Part shown: piece after piece, positions 47,043 through 56,229 of the stretch | Numbering within the stretch: the first letter of the stretch is position 1 | How the letters are laid out: the number at the start of each line of letters is the position of its first letter | Assembly (NCBI RefSeq): GCF_900110955.1 | Contig: NZ_FOFR01000019.1 | Coordinates: 1 to 64,000, forward strand | Origin: Lentzea xinjiangensis | GTDB lineage: Bacteria > Actinomycetota > Actinomycetes > Mycobacteriales > Pseudonocardiaceae | Reading direction: 5' to 3' | DNA length: 64,000 nucleotides | Translations under genes and position numbers: made by a program | Notes under the pieces: model-generated | Database searches by the model: none | The model's input: only the letters and a program-made list of their open reading frames with translations | Told to the model about the DNA's origin: nothing

Positions 47043-48065
47043 GTGAAGATTGCGATGGTCTCTCTCGACGCCAGTCCTGTGAACGCCGTCATCTGCTCAC
47101 GCGGAGGTCATGTCGCCGCGTTGGCCGGCGCACTTTCCCGGCATCAGCACGAGGTGACCGTGTACACGGGCAACTCGGATCTCACCGCGGAAGAGCACAT
47201 GAGCATGAACGGGTTCGCGGTCACGCACCTTCCCCCGACCGCAGCGGCGTTCGCGGACATGCTCGTCGCGCAGTGGCAGCGGGAAAGGCCTGATGTCGTG
47301 CATGCGCAATCGTGGGCATCCGGGCTGGTGAGCGCGATGAGTGCACGCCACGCCCAGGTGCCCTTGGTGCAGACAGTGGACGAACCGGACGGAAAGACCG
47401 TTCAGTCTCGTTCGGTTGAGCGAGGGCTTTGCCATGCTGCAAGCCGGATCGTCGTCACCAGCGAGCGCCGAGCCGCTGCGTTGATCAGAGCCGGTGCGCG
47501 GAGGGCACAGGTGTACGTGGTTCCGCCGGGCGTGGACACCGAACTGTTCCAGCCGGACAGTTCCGGTAGGTCCCGCTCGCTGCCACACCGCGTGGTGTGG
47601 CTGGGTGAACCGTTGTCGTTCAACAACATTGACGTCTCCAGCGTGGTTCCGAACACCAAGTTCGCGACCATCGGCGGCACTGCTCAGTTGTTGTCGGATC
47701 AGGATCGTGCGGCACTTCTGCGGTCTGCTGATGTCGCGGTGTGCGCGGGCTCATCTGCCGAGCAAGAAGCTCTGACGTTGCAGGCGATGTCGTGCGGTGT
47801 CCCGGTCATCGCGCTCATACCTGACGGACCGAGTGACATGGTGGTGCACGGCATCACCGGTCTGCACGTGCCGCAGGGCAGCGTGGCTGAGCTTCTCCGC
47901 ACGCTGCGCGCACTGGTGGCTGACTCGACGAAACAGGACCTGCTCGGCACGACCGCCCGCGACCGAGCGTGCGTGCGGTACTCGTGGGGTCGCGTCGCCA
48001 GCGACCTGGTCCAGGCATACGACCAGGCGATCGGTTCGCGCCGCAACGACGCGGCATTGCACTAA
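47043..48065 (+). CDS. glycosyltransferase, GT4-like
   Basis: 340 aa from GTG 47043 (ggag eight bases upstream). GT-B fold: the N-terminal acceptor domain starts VKIAMVSLDASPVNAVICSR-GGH, with VVHAQSWASGLVSAMSARHA. The C-terminal donor domain has YVVPPGVDTELFQP, VVWLGEPL and the retaining-GT signature SSAEQEALTLQAMSCGVPVI ... GITGLHVPQGS (the E..L..EAMA.G.PVI motif). It probably moves a sugar from a nucleotide donor onto a lipid, mycothiol-type or surface acceptor. There is no operon partner. The donor domain is short; length is slightly below the usual ~380-400 aa. Confidence 0.85.
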   Translation: MKIAMVSLDASPVNAVICSRGGHVAALAGALSRHQHEVTVYTGNSDLTAEEHMSMNGFAVTHLPPTAAAFADMLVAQWQRERPDVVHAQSWASGLVSAMSARHAQVPLVQTVDEPDGKTVQSRSVERGLCHAASRIVVTSERRAAALIRAGARRAQVYVVPPGVDTELFQPDSSGRSRSLPHRVVWLGEPLSFNNIDVSSVVPNTKFATIGGTAQLLSDQDRAALLRSADVAVCAGSSAEQEALTLQAMSCGVPVIALIPDGPSDMVVHGITGLHVPQGSVAELLRTLRALVADSTKQDLLGTTARDRACVRYSWGRVASDLVQAYDQAIGSRRNDAALH

Positions 48066-48084
48066 CTGGCCCTACCTCGCGCGT

Positions 48085-48370
48085 GATGTCATCGATGCGC
48101 CAACTCCAGCGCAATGCCGGTGACCTTCAGCAGCTGACCGACCCGAACACGGTCTTGCCACCGCCGGTTCGTCGCCTGGTCCCCCACCCCGTTTGCGCGA
48201 CCTCGCGGTAGGTCCGGCCGCCATAGTAGGCCAGCACGAGCGCCTACGTTGGCAGCGGCTCAGCCCCCGGACGCAGTCGTGGACCCGGCGGCGTTCGGTA
48301 TTGCCGATCGCCCACTCGGCCGCTTGGTCGAAGGGGCGACTGTAGTCCCGCGAACAGTCACCTAAGGGTC
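48085..48370 (-). pseudogene. ECF sigma factor, region 4 remnant
   Basis: One frame reads DYSRPFDQAAEWAIGNTERR, VHDCVRGLSRCQRR, and the next continues ALVLAYYGGRTYREVAQ. This matches the RV..CL..L...QR..L.LAYY.G.TYREVA of sigma-70 region 4 (SigK/ECF type). The final helix and C-terminus are scrambled. No region 2 remains. Confidence 0.6.
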
Positions 48371-48458
48371 GTCACCATGCCGGGTGGTGTCGTGCCCGGT
48401 GCTGTGGAGAGACCGACTCGCTGTCGCGTCACGCTGCGGACGCCACGGCGTGAGATTG

Positions 48459-48818
48459 TCACGCCGGGGTGTCGGCGGCGACGATGGGGATGAGTTGGTC
48501 CAGGCCGCCGATGCGCAGGGCTTTGGCGATGTTGGCCGGCAGCGCGGTGACGGTCAGGGTGCCGCCGCGGGTGTGCAGGCGCCGCCAGATGCCCAGCAGG
48601 GCGCTCATGCCGGAGGAGTCGCAGAACCGGACCTGCGAGAAGTCCAGCAGCACGTGCACCCCTGGGGTGCTGTCGGTCCCGGTGTTGTCGATCAGGGCCA
48701 GGACGTCGTCGTGCATCCGGGCGGCGGTGACGTGGTCGATCTCGCCGCCCAGGGCGATGACGACGCGGTCGCGGTCGGCGGTGGTCAGGGCGACGGTGAC
48801 GGGAGGCGGGGTGCTCAC
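48459..48818 (-). CDS. anti-sigma factor antagonist (STAS domain)
   Basis: 119 aa from GTG 48818, overlapping the phosphatase stop by four bases (GTGA), with ggagg upstream. STAS fold: VVIALGGEIDHVTAARMHDD, VHVLLDFSQVRFCDSSGMSALLGI with the phosphorylatable Ser in CDSSG, and a C-terminal helix ANIAKALRIGGLDQLIPI. In partner switching the unphosphorylated antagonist sequesters an RsbW-type anti-sigma kinase and frees a sigma factor. The adjacent SpoIIE phosphatase should dephosphorylate it. Confidence 0.88.
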   Translation of the reverse strand: MSTPPPVTVALTTADRDRVVIALGGEIDHVTAARMHDDVLALIDNTGTDSTPGVHVLLDFSQVRFCDSSGMSALLGIWRRLHTRGGTLTVTALPANIAKALRIGGLDQLIPIVAADTPA

Positions 48819-50307
48819 CTGTCCTCCTCCTTGCCGGCCGGGCCAGCGTCCGGGATCGTGCCGGGGTGTGCGTCCGTGGCCGGGGTGCGGGCCGGTGGTG
48901 GGCCGTCGGGCCGGTCCGGGCGAGGCGGCACGGTCAGGGCGAGCACCGCGACGTCGTCGGCCCGGTCGGGGTCGAAGCGGTCCAGCAGGGCGCTGACCCG
49001 GTCGGTCAGTTTCGCAGCGCGGCATCCGTGCTGGGCGGCCAAGAAGGCCTCGAGGTTGTTCTCGCCGAACTGCTCGCCGGTGTGGGTGCGGGCCTCGGTG
49101 AGGCCGTCGGTGTAGAGCAGCAGGGCGTCCCCAGGGCCCAGTCGCTGGGTGCCGATGGCGAACGGCGCGTCGGGCAGCATCCCCACCAGCGTTCCCGGCG
49201 GCACCTCGAACGGCCGCGCCCCGCCTGCGGCGGGCAGCAGGAACGGCGGCGGATGTCCCTCGGAGGCTACCGTCACCTCGAACCCCGCCCCGGCCCCGTC
49301 ACCGGCCGGATTGCCTGGAGCGTCCGGGTGGCCTGGGGGCAGCGGGGTGAGCACGGCGAACAACACGGTGCAGAACTTGGGCATCGCGTCCAAGCTCTGC
49401 TCGGCGATCATCGCCGCGTTCAGCTCGGCCAGCACCGCCACCGGGTCGTCGTGGTGGACGGCAAGCGCCCGGAGGGTGTAGCGGATGAACGAGGTCAGCG
49501 ACGCGGCCGGGGCGCCCTTGCCGCACACGTCGCCCAGGCTCACCGCCCACCGGCCGCCGGGCAGCGCAAACACGTCGTAGAAGTCCCCGCCCACCTCGCG
49601 CGTCGAGGCGGTGCGGTACAGCGCCGACATCTCCAGGCCGGGCACGCGGGGCAGCGCGGGCGGCACGAGGCTGCGTTGCAAGGTGGTCGCGAAGGACTCG
49701 ATCTCGGTACGGTCGCGTTCGGCCTGCTCGCGCAGCTGGCGCTCCAGCCGCAGCCGGTGCAACGCCGACAGCCGCAGCTCCAGCTCGTCCAGCACCACCG
49801 CGGCCAGGTCCCGCAACGTGTCCATCCCGGCCTGGTCGATCCGGCGCGGCTTGGTGTCGATCACGTTCACCGTGCCCAGACGGTGCCCGTCGGCAGTGAC
49901 GATCGGCGCGGCGGCGTAGAACCGCGCCCCCAGCTCGCCGGTGACCAGAGGGTTGTCGCACGCCGCTGATCGGTCACCGCGTCGGTGACCACGTAGGTGT
50001 CGTCGGACAGGATCGCCGACCCGCATAACCCCGGATCACGCCCGATCTGGGTGACCCCGTCCAGACCGTGCGCGGCCTTGAACCAGATCCGGTCGGAGTC
50101 CACGATCGTCACCGACGCGATCGGCACGTCGAACCACCGCGCGGCCAGCCGCGCGACCCGGTCGAACGCCCCGTTGGGCGGAGTGTCGAGAATGTTGTAG
50201 CGGCGCACCGCCTCGATCCGGGCGGCCTCCACCGCCGCCGGTGATGCGTCCCGGCCACCCGGCACCACGATCGGGGTCCACTCGCCCTCTGGCTGTGCGA
50301 TCCCCAT
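48815..50307 (-). CDS. GAF-SpoIIE serine phosphatase, one frameshift
   Basis: About 497 aa if joined. ATG 50307 starts MGIAQPEGEWTPIVVPGGRD. A GAF domain follows (RRYNILDTPPNGAFDRVARL, DRIWFKAAHG, GLCGSAI) to VVTDAVTDQRR, where one base is missing near 49965. The next frame resumes CDNPLVTGELGARFYAAAPI and runs through a coiled linker into the PP2C/SpoIIE domain (EVGGDFYDVFALPGG, SLGDVCGKGAPAA, DALLLYTDGLTEAR, DDVAVLAL) with its metal-binding Asp residues. Alone, the distal frame could start internally. It is the likely activator of the downstream STAS antagonist. Sequence error is a real alternative to inactivation. Confidence 0.8.
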
Positions 50308-50651
50308 CGCGAATCCCCACCCCTCGCGCGAGCGTTTGCTCGCCTTCGTCCGCGAGCGCCGCACACCGCCCGGACAACCACCACCGGGGCCCGTGCCCGC
50401 TCGCGGTACGACCGTACCGGTTGGGCCGATCCGGCACACCACTAGCTAGCCCGATGGTGAAACCGTAGCCGTCCACACCCACTCCGCATCCCTGACCGAG
50501 TGGCGAAACGCTACTGTGCGCACGCCCCGCATACCGGACGAAGCCCACATCGCATCCATCACCCACACCCGGCGCTCCACCGGTTGTCCGGAAAGCCCAG
50601 CGGGGTGCGGACACGCGTGTCCGCACCCCGCCGAACAGCGATATGCGCCAG

Positions 50652-50876
50652 CTACTTGGCGGCCTGGTCCAAGTCCACCAGCGCCGCGGCAAGCTTGAAG
50701 TACTTGCTGGTCCCCAGGTCCCGCACGGTCTTGATCCCGAAGGCCGAGGCCAACTTCTCCGCGTCACCCTCGCTGACCCCGGCCAAGGCCGCGACCGGCG
50801 CGTCGAGGACTTCGGCCACGGTCAGCCCCTCGTACGCCTTGTCCAGCTGCTTGGCCAAGTCCACGGAAACAGCCAC
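50652..50876 (-). CDS. small helix-hairpin-helix-like protein
   Basis: 74 aa from GTG 50876 (gaggggaag upstream), or 85 aa from ATG 50909. Sequence VAVSVDLAKQLDKAYEGLTV, VLDAPVAALAGVSEGDAEKL, FGIKTVRDLGTSKYF has the shape of a helix-hairpin-helix/SAP-like helical domain (L.GV....AE.L...GI.TV.DL), often DNA- or protein-binding. It sits between the phosphatase and the RsbW-like ATPase genes, all leftward. Function unknown. Confidence 0.65.
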   Translation of the reverse strand: MAVSVDLAKQLDKAYEGLTVAEVLDAPVAALAGVSEGDAEKLASAFGIKTVRDLGTSKYFKLAAALVDLDQAAK

Positions 50877-51293
50877 TGGTGACTTCCCCTCACGTTCGTA
50901 GTCGATCATGACCGCGCCACCCTATCGAGCCCGACCTCCGCCTCGGCGCCTATGACCGGATCGATACGCACGACCACCGGGATGGAGCATCGAGCCTCAC
51001 ACCCGGACGGCAAACGCTGCGGACACGCCGAGCAGCGGCAGTGGTCGAAGATCAACATATCGGTCGAATCGGCTCAGAAATCGCGCGACCGCTGGTCGCA
51101 GGTCGCACGCTCGCTCGATGTACCGCGCACTGCCCGACGATGAACACCCGAGGCCACCGCGACCGGTGCCCGTCCTCGGCGTTCTCCACGCCGGACATCA
51201 TGTCGGACATCAGGTGCACTTCCATGATCGGGAGTTTTACAGTCCCGCACCCGGCAACAGAGTTGATCGGTGGCCGGCGCACCTACGTGTGCG

Positions 51294-51725
51294 TCACGCC
51301 GAAGGGAACCGCGGTTCGCAGGTGATCTCCGCCCAGACAGTTTTACCCTCAAGACCTGGGGAGACGCCCCAATCCTTGGCCAGCCGGTTGATGATGACCA
51401 TGCCTCGGCCGCGATCACCGCCCAGCCGCGACGAGTCAAGGACGGGCATGTCCGCGCTGGCGTCGTCGACCTCGACCCGCACATGACACAGCTCGGCCGA
51501 CTGGCACAGGCGCAGCACGTAAGGGCTCGTGCCGTGGTCGACGGCGTTGCTCACCAGCTCGGTGACGACCAGGAGAATGTCGTCCAGTTCGTCATCGCTC
51601 ACATCGCGCAGCGTCTCGCGGGTCCAGCGCCTGGCCGCCGCGGCTTGGCCGGCGTCACGGGTGAACTGCAGGAAGCTCGTTATAGGGCCATCATCCGTAT
51701 CGCTGGTGCGATGCACGTGCCTCAC
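51294..51725 (-). CDS. RsbW-like ATP-binding protein (HATPase_c)
   Basis: 143 aa from GTG 51725 (an upstream ATG at 51791 would add 22 residues). GHKL fold: AAARRWTRETLRDVSDDELD, N box LVVTELVSNAVDHGTSPYVL, D box VEVDDASADMPVL and G box GDRGRGMVIINRLAKDWGV. It is typical of stand-alone Ser/Thr anti-sigma kinases of Streptomyces-type regulators, which phosphorylate STAS proteins and may bind sigma factors. With the STAS and SpoIIE genes 1-3 kb away it completes a partner-switching set, though it is not in the same operon. Confidence 0.85.
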   Translation of the reverse strand: MRHVHRTSDTDDGPITSFLQFTRDAGQAAAARRWTRETLRDVSDDELDDILLVVTELVSNAVDHGTSPYVLRLCQSAELCHVRVEVDDASADMPVLDSSRLGGDRGRGMVIINRLAKDWGVSPGLEGKTVWAEITCEPRFPSA

Positions 51726-52110
51726 GTCCTCGTGGAAAGGTGGCAACGCTGCTCCGGCGCCCCAACCCGCCCAACCAGCACTCACCCTCATGATGCCCTG
51801 CTTTACCCCAAAACGACCATTTCTGACCATCAGCGCGGCTTCGCGGCGCGCAGTCTTCACCACCCCGGCGACCGCCATCGCCGCCGAAGAACAAGGGGTG
51901 GGATCAGCTGGCGGCTGCTTCATACGCCTGACCAGCGACCTTGACTGAGCCGCACTCGCCAGCACGGGTCTCCACCACCAAGACTGGAGACTCACGCTGA
52001 CCCTGGTCAGGCGCAGTTCCGATGTCAGAACAGGTAGCGGTGCAGCGGACCGCAACCGGCGATCACGGCGTTCATGCTCTTGGCGAACCGCTAGCGAGCA
52101 CGCTGCCCCC

Positions 52111-52250
52111 TCACAACGCCGGCAGCAAGGTGACCTGGTCGGTCGTGGTCCACTCCAGCATCAGCAGAGTCGCGTCGTCCTGCAGCGTCAGCGCGGTGAG
52201 GTATTCAGCCGCCGAGTCAGTCTTGGCGGCCCTTACGGCAGACGGAACCG
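52111..52250 (-). pseudogene. PP2C/SpoIIE phosphatase, C-terminal fragment
   Basis: The final ~45 residues (SAVRAAKTDSAAEYLTALTL, QDDATLLMLEWTTTDQVTLL) contain the terminal DDATLL..EW motif of SpoIIE-type phosphatases. Upstream, natural-looking segments in other frames (DLHHVTAQAPDIESYEPVRR near 52330) show the rest is broken. Confidence 0.5.
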
Positions 52251-52888
52251 GCTCGGTCGGCACGGGCTTGCCCACCGGGGCTTGACCGAATCCGTGTCCG
52301 CGCTGCCGTTGCTCCCGCGCCGTACAGGCTCGTAGGACTCGATGTCGGGGGCTTGCGCGGTGACGTGGTGGAGATCGGCCAGGGCAGGTGGCGGTTCCAT
52401 GGGCGCCGGCTCCATGGGCGGGATGACCGGCGCGGCCGCGGGGGAAGTGCCGCTGCGTGACCCGTTGCGGGGCGCACCGTTCGCCGCGACGTCGTCGGTT
52501 GTAGTCGCACGGCTGGTGGCTCGATCCGGCGTCGCGGTGCCTTGCGGGTGGTTCAGCGACCTGTCCACAGCCGACAGGTAGGCGAGGTGGGTGTCGGCCA
52601 TCGCGCTGGTAGGAGGCGTGCGTGGCGGCTGCCGGCCGGTGAACCTCCCGCACGGTCTCCCACCGGCCGGCCGGCCCCTGGACGGTCGGGATCTGGTCTG
52701 GTTCCGGCCGTCGTTCCGTCGGCCTGTGCGCTGGCTGCGGCATAACGGCTGGCACCTCCGGTGAGTGCGTGGCGTCGGCGGGCGGATAGGGCTTGCGGTG
52801 GTTGGTGCCTGTGATCAAAACCACGGCGGGGGATTTGGTCGGGTCGGGCAGTGGTTGCGGCGCGTGGTCCTCCCACAGCGGCGCGAAG

Positions 52889-54240
52889 TCACCGGCACAC
52901 CCCGGGAAAGCGCCTGGCGATGCCGTCGTGCAGCGCGGTGAGGCCGTTCTTGCCCTGCTGGTCCAGTGCGATCGCTGTGTGCTCGCGGTGTCCGAGGTTC
53001 GCGCGCACCAGCCCGGTCAGGACCGAGCCGGGGCCGACCTCGACGAACGTCCGGACACCGTCGTCGTACATCAAGGTCACCTGGTCGGCGAACCGCACCG
53101 GGGACACCGGTTGACGGGCGATCCGCTCGGCGATCCCGGCAGAGGCGGCGGGGTACACGGCGGCGTCGGAGTTCGCGTAGACCGGGACCTTCGGCGCCGT
53201 GAACTCGAGTTCGCGCAGGTAGCTGTGCAACGGACCGGCCGCGTCCTGGACGAGCGGGCTGCGGAAGGCTGCCGACACCTCAGCGGTCGCGCACGGACGC
53301 CGCGTTCCTCCAGCTGCCGGGCGCGGCGAGGGACCGGCTCCCACCGGAGATCACCACCTGCTCGGGAGCGTTGTGGTTGGCAGTCCACAGGTCGCGGGCA
53401 CCGACAGCGCGGATTGCGTGGTCGACGTACCGGACCGTCGCGTGTACGGCGAGCATGCCGCCGGATTCGCATGCGGCGTCGCGCATCAGCTCGCCTCGCC
53501 GCCGCGCCAGGCGCAGGAGGGAGGCGTCGCCGAGGACTCGGCGGCGTGCAGGGCGGTCAGACTGTGGTCGGCGACGCAGTCCGGGCGAATCCCCAGGGCG
53601 TCCAGGACGGCCAGCAGCGCCATGCTGTGCGCAGCCACGGCGGGCTGTGCCCATTGGGTGGCCGTCAGCCGCCCGGTTTGCGCTTCCCTTTCCTCGTCGC
53701 TGAAGGCGGTGCCGGGGAACACGACCCTGTGCAGTGGACGGTTGTCCATCTCGACGTCCGCGAGCCGGTCCCACAGCAGGCGGGCCTGCGGGACGTGCAT
53801 GGCGACATCCGCGCCCATGTCCACGTACTGGCTGCCCTGGCCGGGGAAGAGGAACGCGATGCGTCCTGCGCCGGGCGAGCCGGCGCCGTAGTGCGTGCCA
53901 TCCGGCGTGCTGAACGGCGTCTGCGGGGCGTTGTGAACGCGCGCGACGGCTTGCTCTGTCTTGCGCCTCAGCTCGTCGGTGTCGGTGGCCACGGCCGCGA
54001 GCCGCCGGTCGAGCACACGGACAGCAAGCTTCTCCTGGGATTCACGGGCGATCACGGACAGTGGCCGCCGGTCCTCGGTCACAGCGCGGAAGCTGTCGAG
54101 CAGGTCCTGCGGAGAGGCCCCGGCCAAGACGACCAGCTCCGAGGCAGCCGTGCGCGTTCGATACGGTTGGCGAGTTTCGTTGCGGGGGATGTGTTCCTCG
54201 ACGGTGACGGTCCCGATCGGGGCAGTGGTCACCGGCCCTA
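52889..54240 (-). pseudogene. iterative PKS acyltransferase region, decayed
   Basis: Remnant of a type I PKS, running leftward. First comes the inter-domain linker (ASELVVLAGASPQDLLDSFR, KLAVRVLDRRLAAVATDTDE), then AT: IAFLFPGQGSQYVDMGADVA, RLTATQWAQPAVAAHSMALL and a damaged nucleophile region (CVADHSLTALHAAES for the expected GHSLGE). It shifts frame to GGMLAVHATVRYVDHAIRAV and NHNAPEQVVISGG, and again to FRSPLVQDAAGPLHSYLREL ... VRTFVEVGPGSVLTGLVRAN. The wording (FPGQGSQYV.MG, WAQPA..A) resembles ATs of PUFA/PfaA-like synthases rather than the intact PKS at 34 kb. KS and other domains are absent. Confidence 0.75.
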
Positions 54241-54244
54241 GCAT

Positions 54245-54271
54245 CGCTGAGCACTTCGAGGAGCTGAACAC
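54245..54271. repeat. 27-bp direct repeat, copy 2
   Basis: Exact copy of 24645-24671, same orientation. It lies between the PKS remnant and an IS5-type fragment on the minus strand (VLTDELWARLEPAARR, about 54275-54325). It probably marks a rearrangement junction that truncated the PKS gene. Confidence 0.7.
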
Positions 54272-55186
54272 AGGACGGCGGGCAGCTGGTTCCAGCCGAG
54301 CCCACAGCTCGTCAGTCAGGACCTCCTCACGCAAGCCATGATCATGAAACGTCGTGCCTGCAAGCAAAGCTGACACACCAGATCATTTGAACTGATCACT
54401 AAAGAATCGAGAACTTGCCTTCGCGATCAGGATCTGCGGATCGATTCCCCTGACGAGGTGTGGGTACTCCAGCGGCTCGTCGGCGAGCAGCGCCTCGTCG
54501 TGGGTGAGTGCTGTGGCTGTCGGTGCTGTTGTCGAGCGTCGTCATGGTGATGTCCCCGAATTCAGGTGGGCGTAGGCATGGCTGCCAGCGTGGATGCGTA
54601 ATTCGTTGATGGGAAGGGAATCAGATTCCCTGCGGCCTTGTGCCGTCGAGCGGAGCCAGTGGAGCGCCTGTGTCCAGCGACGCCGGTATCCGGTGGCGCA
54701 GGCTGCGGGGCGCCACCGGCCCGCTCCTGCAGCCCGAGCTCAACCCCGACGAGCTGCTCAACGCCGACCGCAAACGCAACGCCGATGCTCCATGAGCCCA
54801 CCACGTCGACCGGCTCGCCCACGAACCCGACGCTTCCTACGCCGCCACCGACGCCGACCACACATCATCCGCGGCTACTTCCGAGCCCACACGCCCGCTA
54901 CGTCATCACATGGGCAACCGGACACGGTCGGCTTGACATGCCGGTTCGTGACCTGCACAGCGTCGAACGACCCGGTCCGCTGATCCATACGGGTATATGT
55001 CGACGGATGAACGGATTGGCGTGCGTATTGGGGCCGGTTGGAGCGTCTAGCAGGTAGAGGGCCGACACACCGGCATGCACCGGTAGGTCCTCCGACCGGA
55101 CACCACCCACGAGAAAGCCCTCCGGGCGTCGCGGCACACAACCCTGACAGGACACCGCGACACCCTGGGGCGGAAACGGACTTCCC
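54272..55186. other. transposase fragment, then no intact gene
   Basis: 54275-54325 (minus) is an IS5-type transposase start fragment. About 54690-54900 (plus) has broken natural-looking text (ATGPLLQPELNPDELLNADR, HVDRLAHEPDASYAATDADH) that suggests another decayed gene. The remainder shows nothing I can support. The promoter of the 55187 gene should lie after about 55020. Confidence 0.4.
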
Positions 55187-55522
55187 ATGAACCGTACCCG
55201 TCTGACCGCGCTCGCCGCAGCCGCACCCCTGGCCATCGTGCTCGGCCTGGGCGCCGGTACCGCCTCCGCCGCGCCGCCCGACAACTCCAGGAGCATCTAC
55301 CTGCTCTGTGAGGCCGTTACCGCGACCCCCGTGGGATCGCTGTACAACGTGGCGGGCGTGCGATGCACTCTCAAGAGCGGTGAGCTGCCCCTCGTCGGCA
55401 CCTACGAGAACGGCTCCATCGAACAGATCAACACCAACCTGGTCTACGTCTGCTCGACCGTCACCGTGGTCGAGACCGACATCCCCGGAACCAGCAACGT
55501 CGTCGGCACCGGCTGCAAGTGA
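55187..55522 (+). CDS. small secreted four-cysteine protein
   Basis: 111 aa. Signal peptide MNRTRLTALAAAAPLAIVLG ... TASA, with cleavage near residue 28. The mature ~83 residues have four Cys (LLCEAV, VRCTLK, YVCSTV, TGCK at the very end) and alternating beta-like stretches (TYENGSIEQINTNLVYVC). It is probably a small disulfide-bonded extracellular protein. Ribosome site ggcggaaacgga. Function unknown. Confidence 0.72.
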   Translation: MNRTRLTALAAAAPLAIVLGLGAGTASAAPPDNSRSIYLLCEAVTATPVGSLYNVAGVRCTLKSGELPLVGTYENGSIEQINTNLVYVCSTVTVVETDIPGTSNVVGTGCK

Positions 55523-55837
55523 CACCCCTCGTCGGTCGGCGGCGGCCGAACAGGCGATGGTCGAGCCAGTGCGACCGGGGAAGGCCCAGTGAACGTCATC
55601 GCGGGTCGCCGGGCGACTGCGCGGGCGAGAGAGCCAGTGCAGCAGAACGAACACCTGCCCGGCCGCTCATCGGTGAACAGGTCGACCACAGCCGCACTCG
55701 ACGCTGCGGCAGGGGATGCACGGCCGGGTGCTCTTAGCACGGACCTGGTCGCGGTAGTCGTCGCGGTCCTGGCCCCACTGGCGTCGAGCCGATCGGAGCT
55801 GTGTCGGCGGAGTTCTGCGTCGCTCGCCCACTGCGGC

Positions 55838-55891
55838 GAACCCTGTGGTTCATGCGTCTGGGCACGCTCTGGGCGCATGAACCACAGGTTC
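55838..55891. repeat. 18-bp near-perfect inverted repeat
   Basis: gaaccctgtggttcatgcg (55838-55856) pairs with cgcatgaaccacaggttc (55874-55891) across a 17-base spacer with one bulge. It lies in a 537-bp stretch (55523-56059) with no recognised gene. It may be a terminator or a binding site. Confidence 0.6.
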
Positions 55892-56059
55892 GGCCGGTGC
55901 GCAACGGAATGAGGCAGCAGCAGGTGGGGAACGATCGTCGTGCCCATGACGGGTTGGACGTCGTGGTGGTTGCGCGGCACGGTTGTGACCGTGCCGCGCG
56001 GCTTCTGCGTCCGCGAGGCGGCGACTCCGACCGTGGAGGCTGCGATGATGTCAACGGCC

Positions 56060-56229
56060 AGGTAGCTCTCGCCTGCCCGTTCAACGACCCGAAGGTCCAG
56101 AACTGGCTCCGGCGTATGAGCAGGTGCGCGAGCTCCTGACGCTGGTCCTGGCCCACCGCCCTACGGCGAATCCGCGTGGCTGGTCACCCGCTACGCGGAT
56201 GCCCGGCTCGTCCTGGGCGACCCGCGCTT
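56060..56229 (+). pseudogene. cytochrome P450 N-terminal fragment cut by IS701
   Basis: Broken frames give ELAPAYEQVRE-like text, then PPPYGESAWLVTRYADARLV and LGDPRL. This is the early P450 segment (..G..AWLVTRY.D.R.VL.DPRFS) that precedes the B helix. The IS element begins right after DPRL. No P450 sequence is visible beyond the IS, so a deletion accompanied or followed insertion. Confidence 0.6.
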
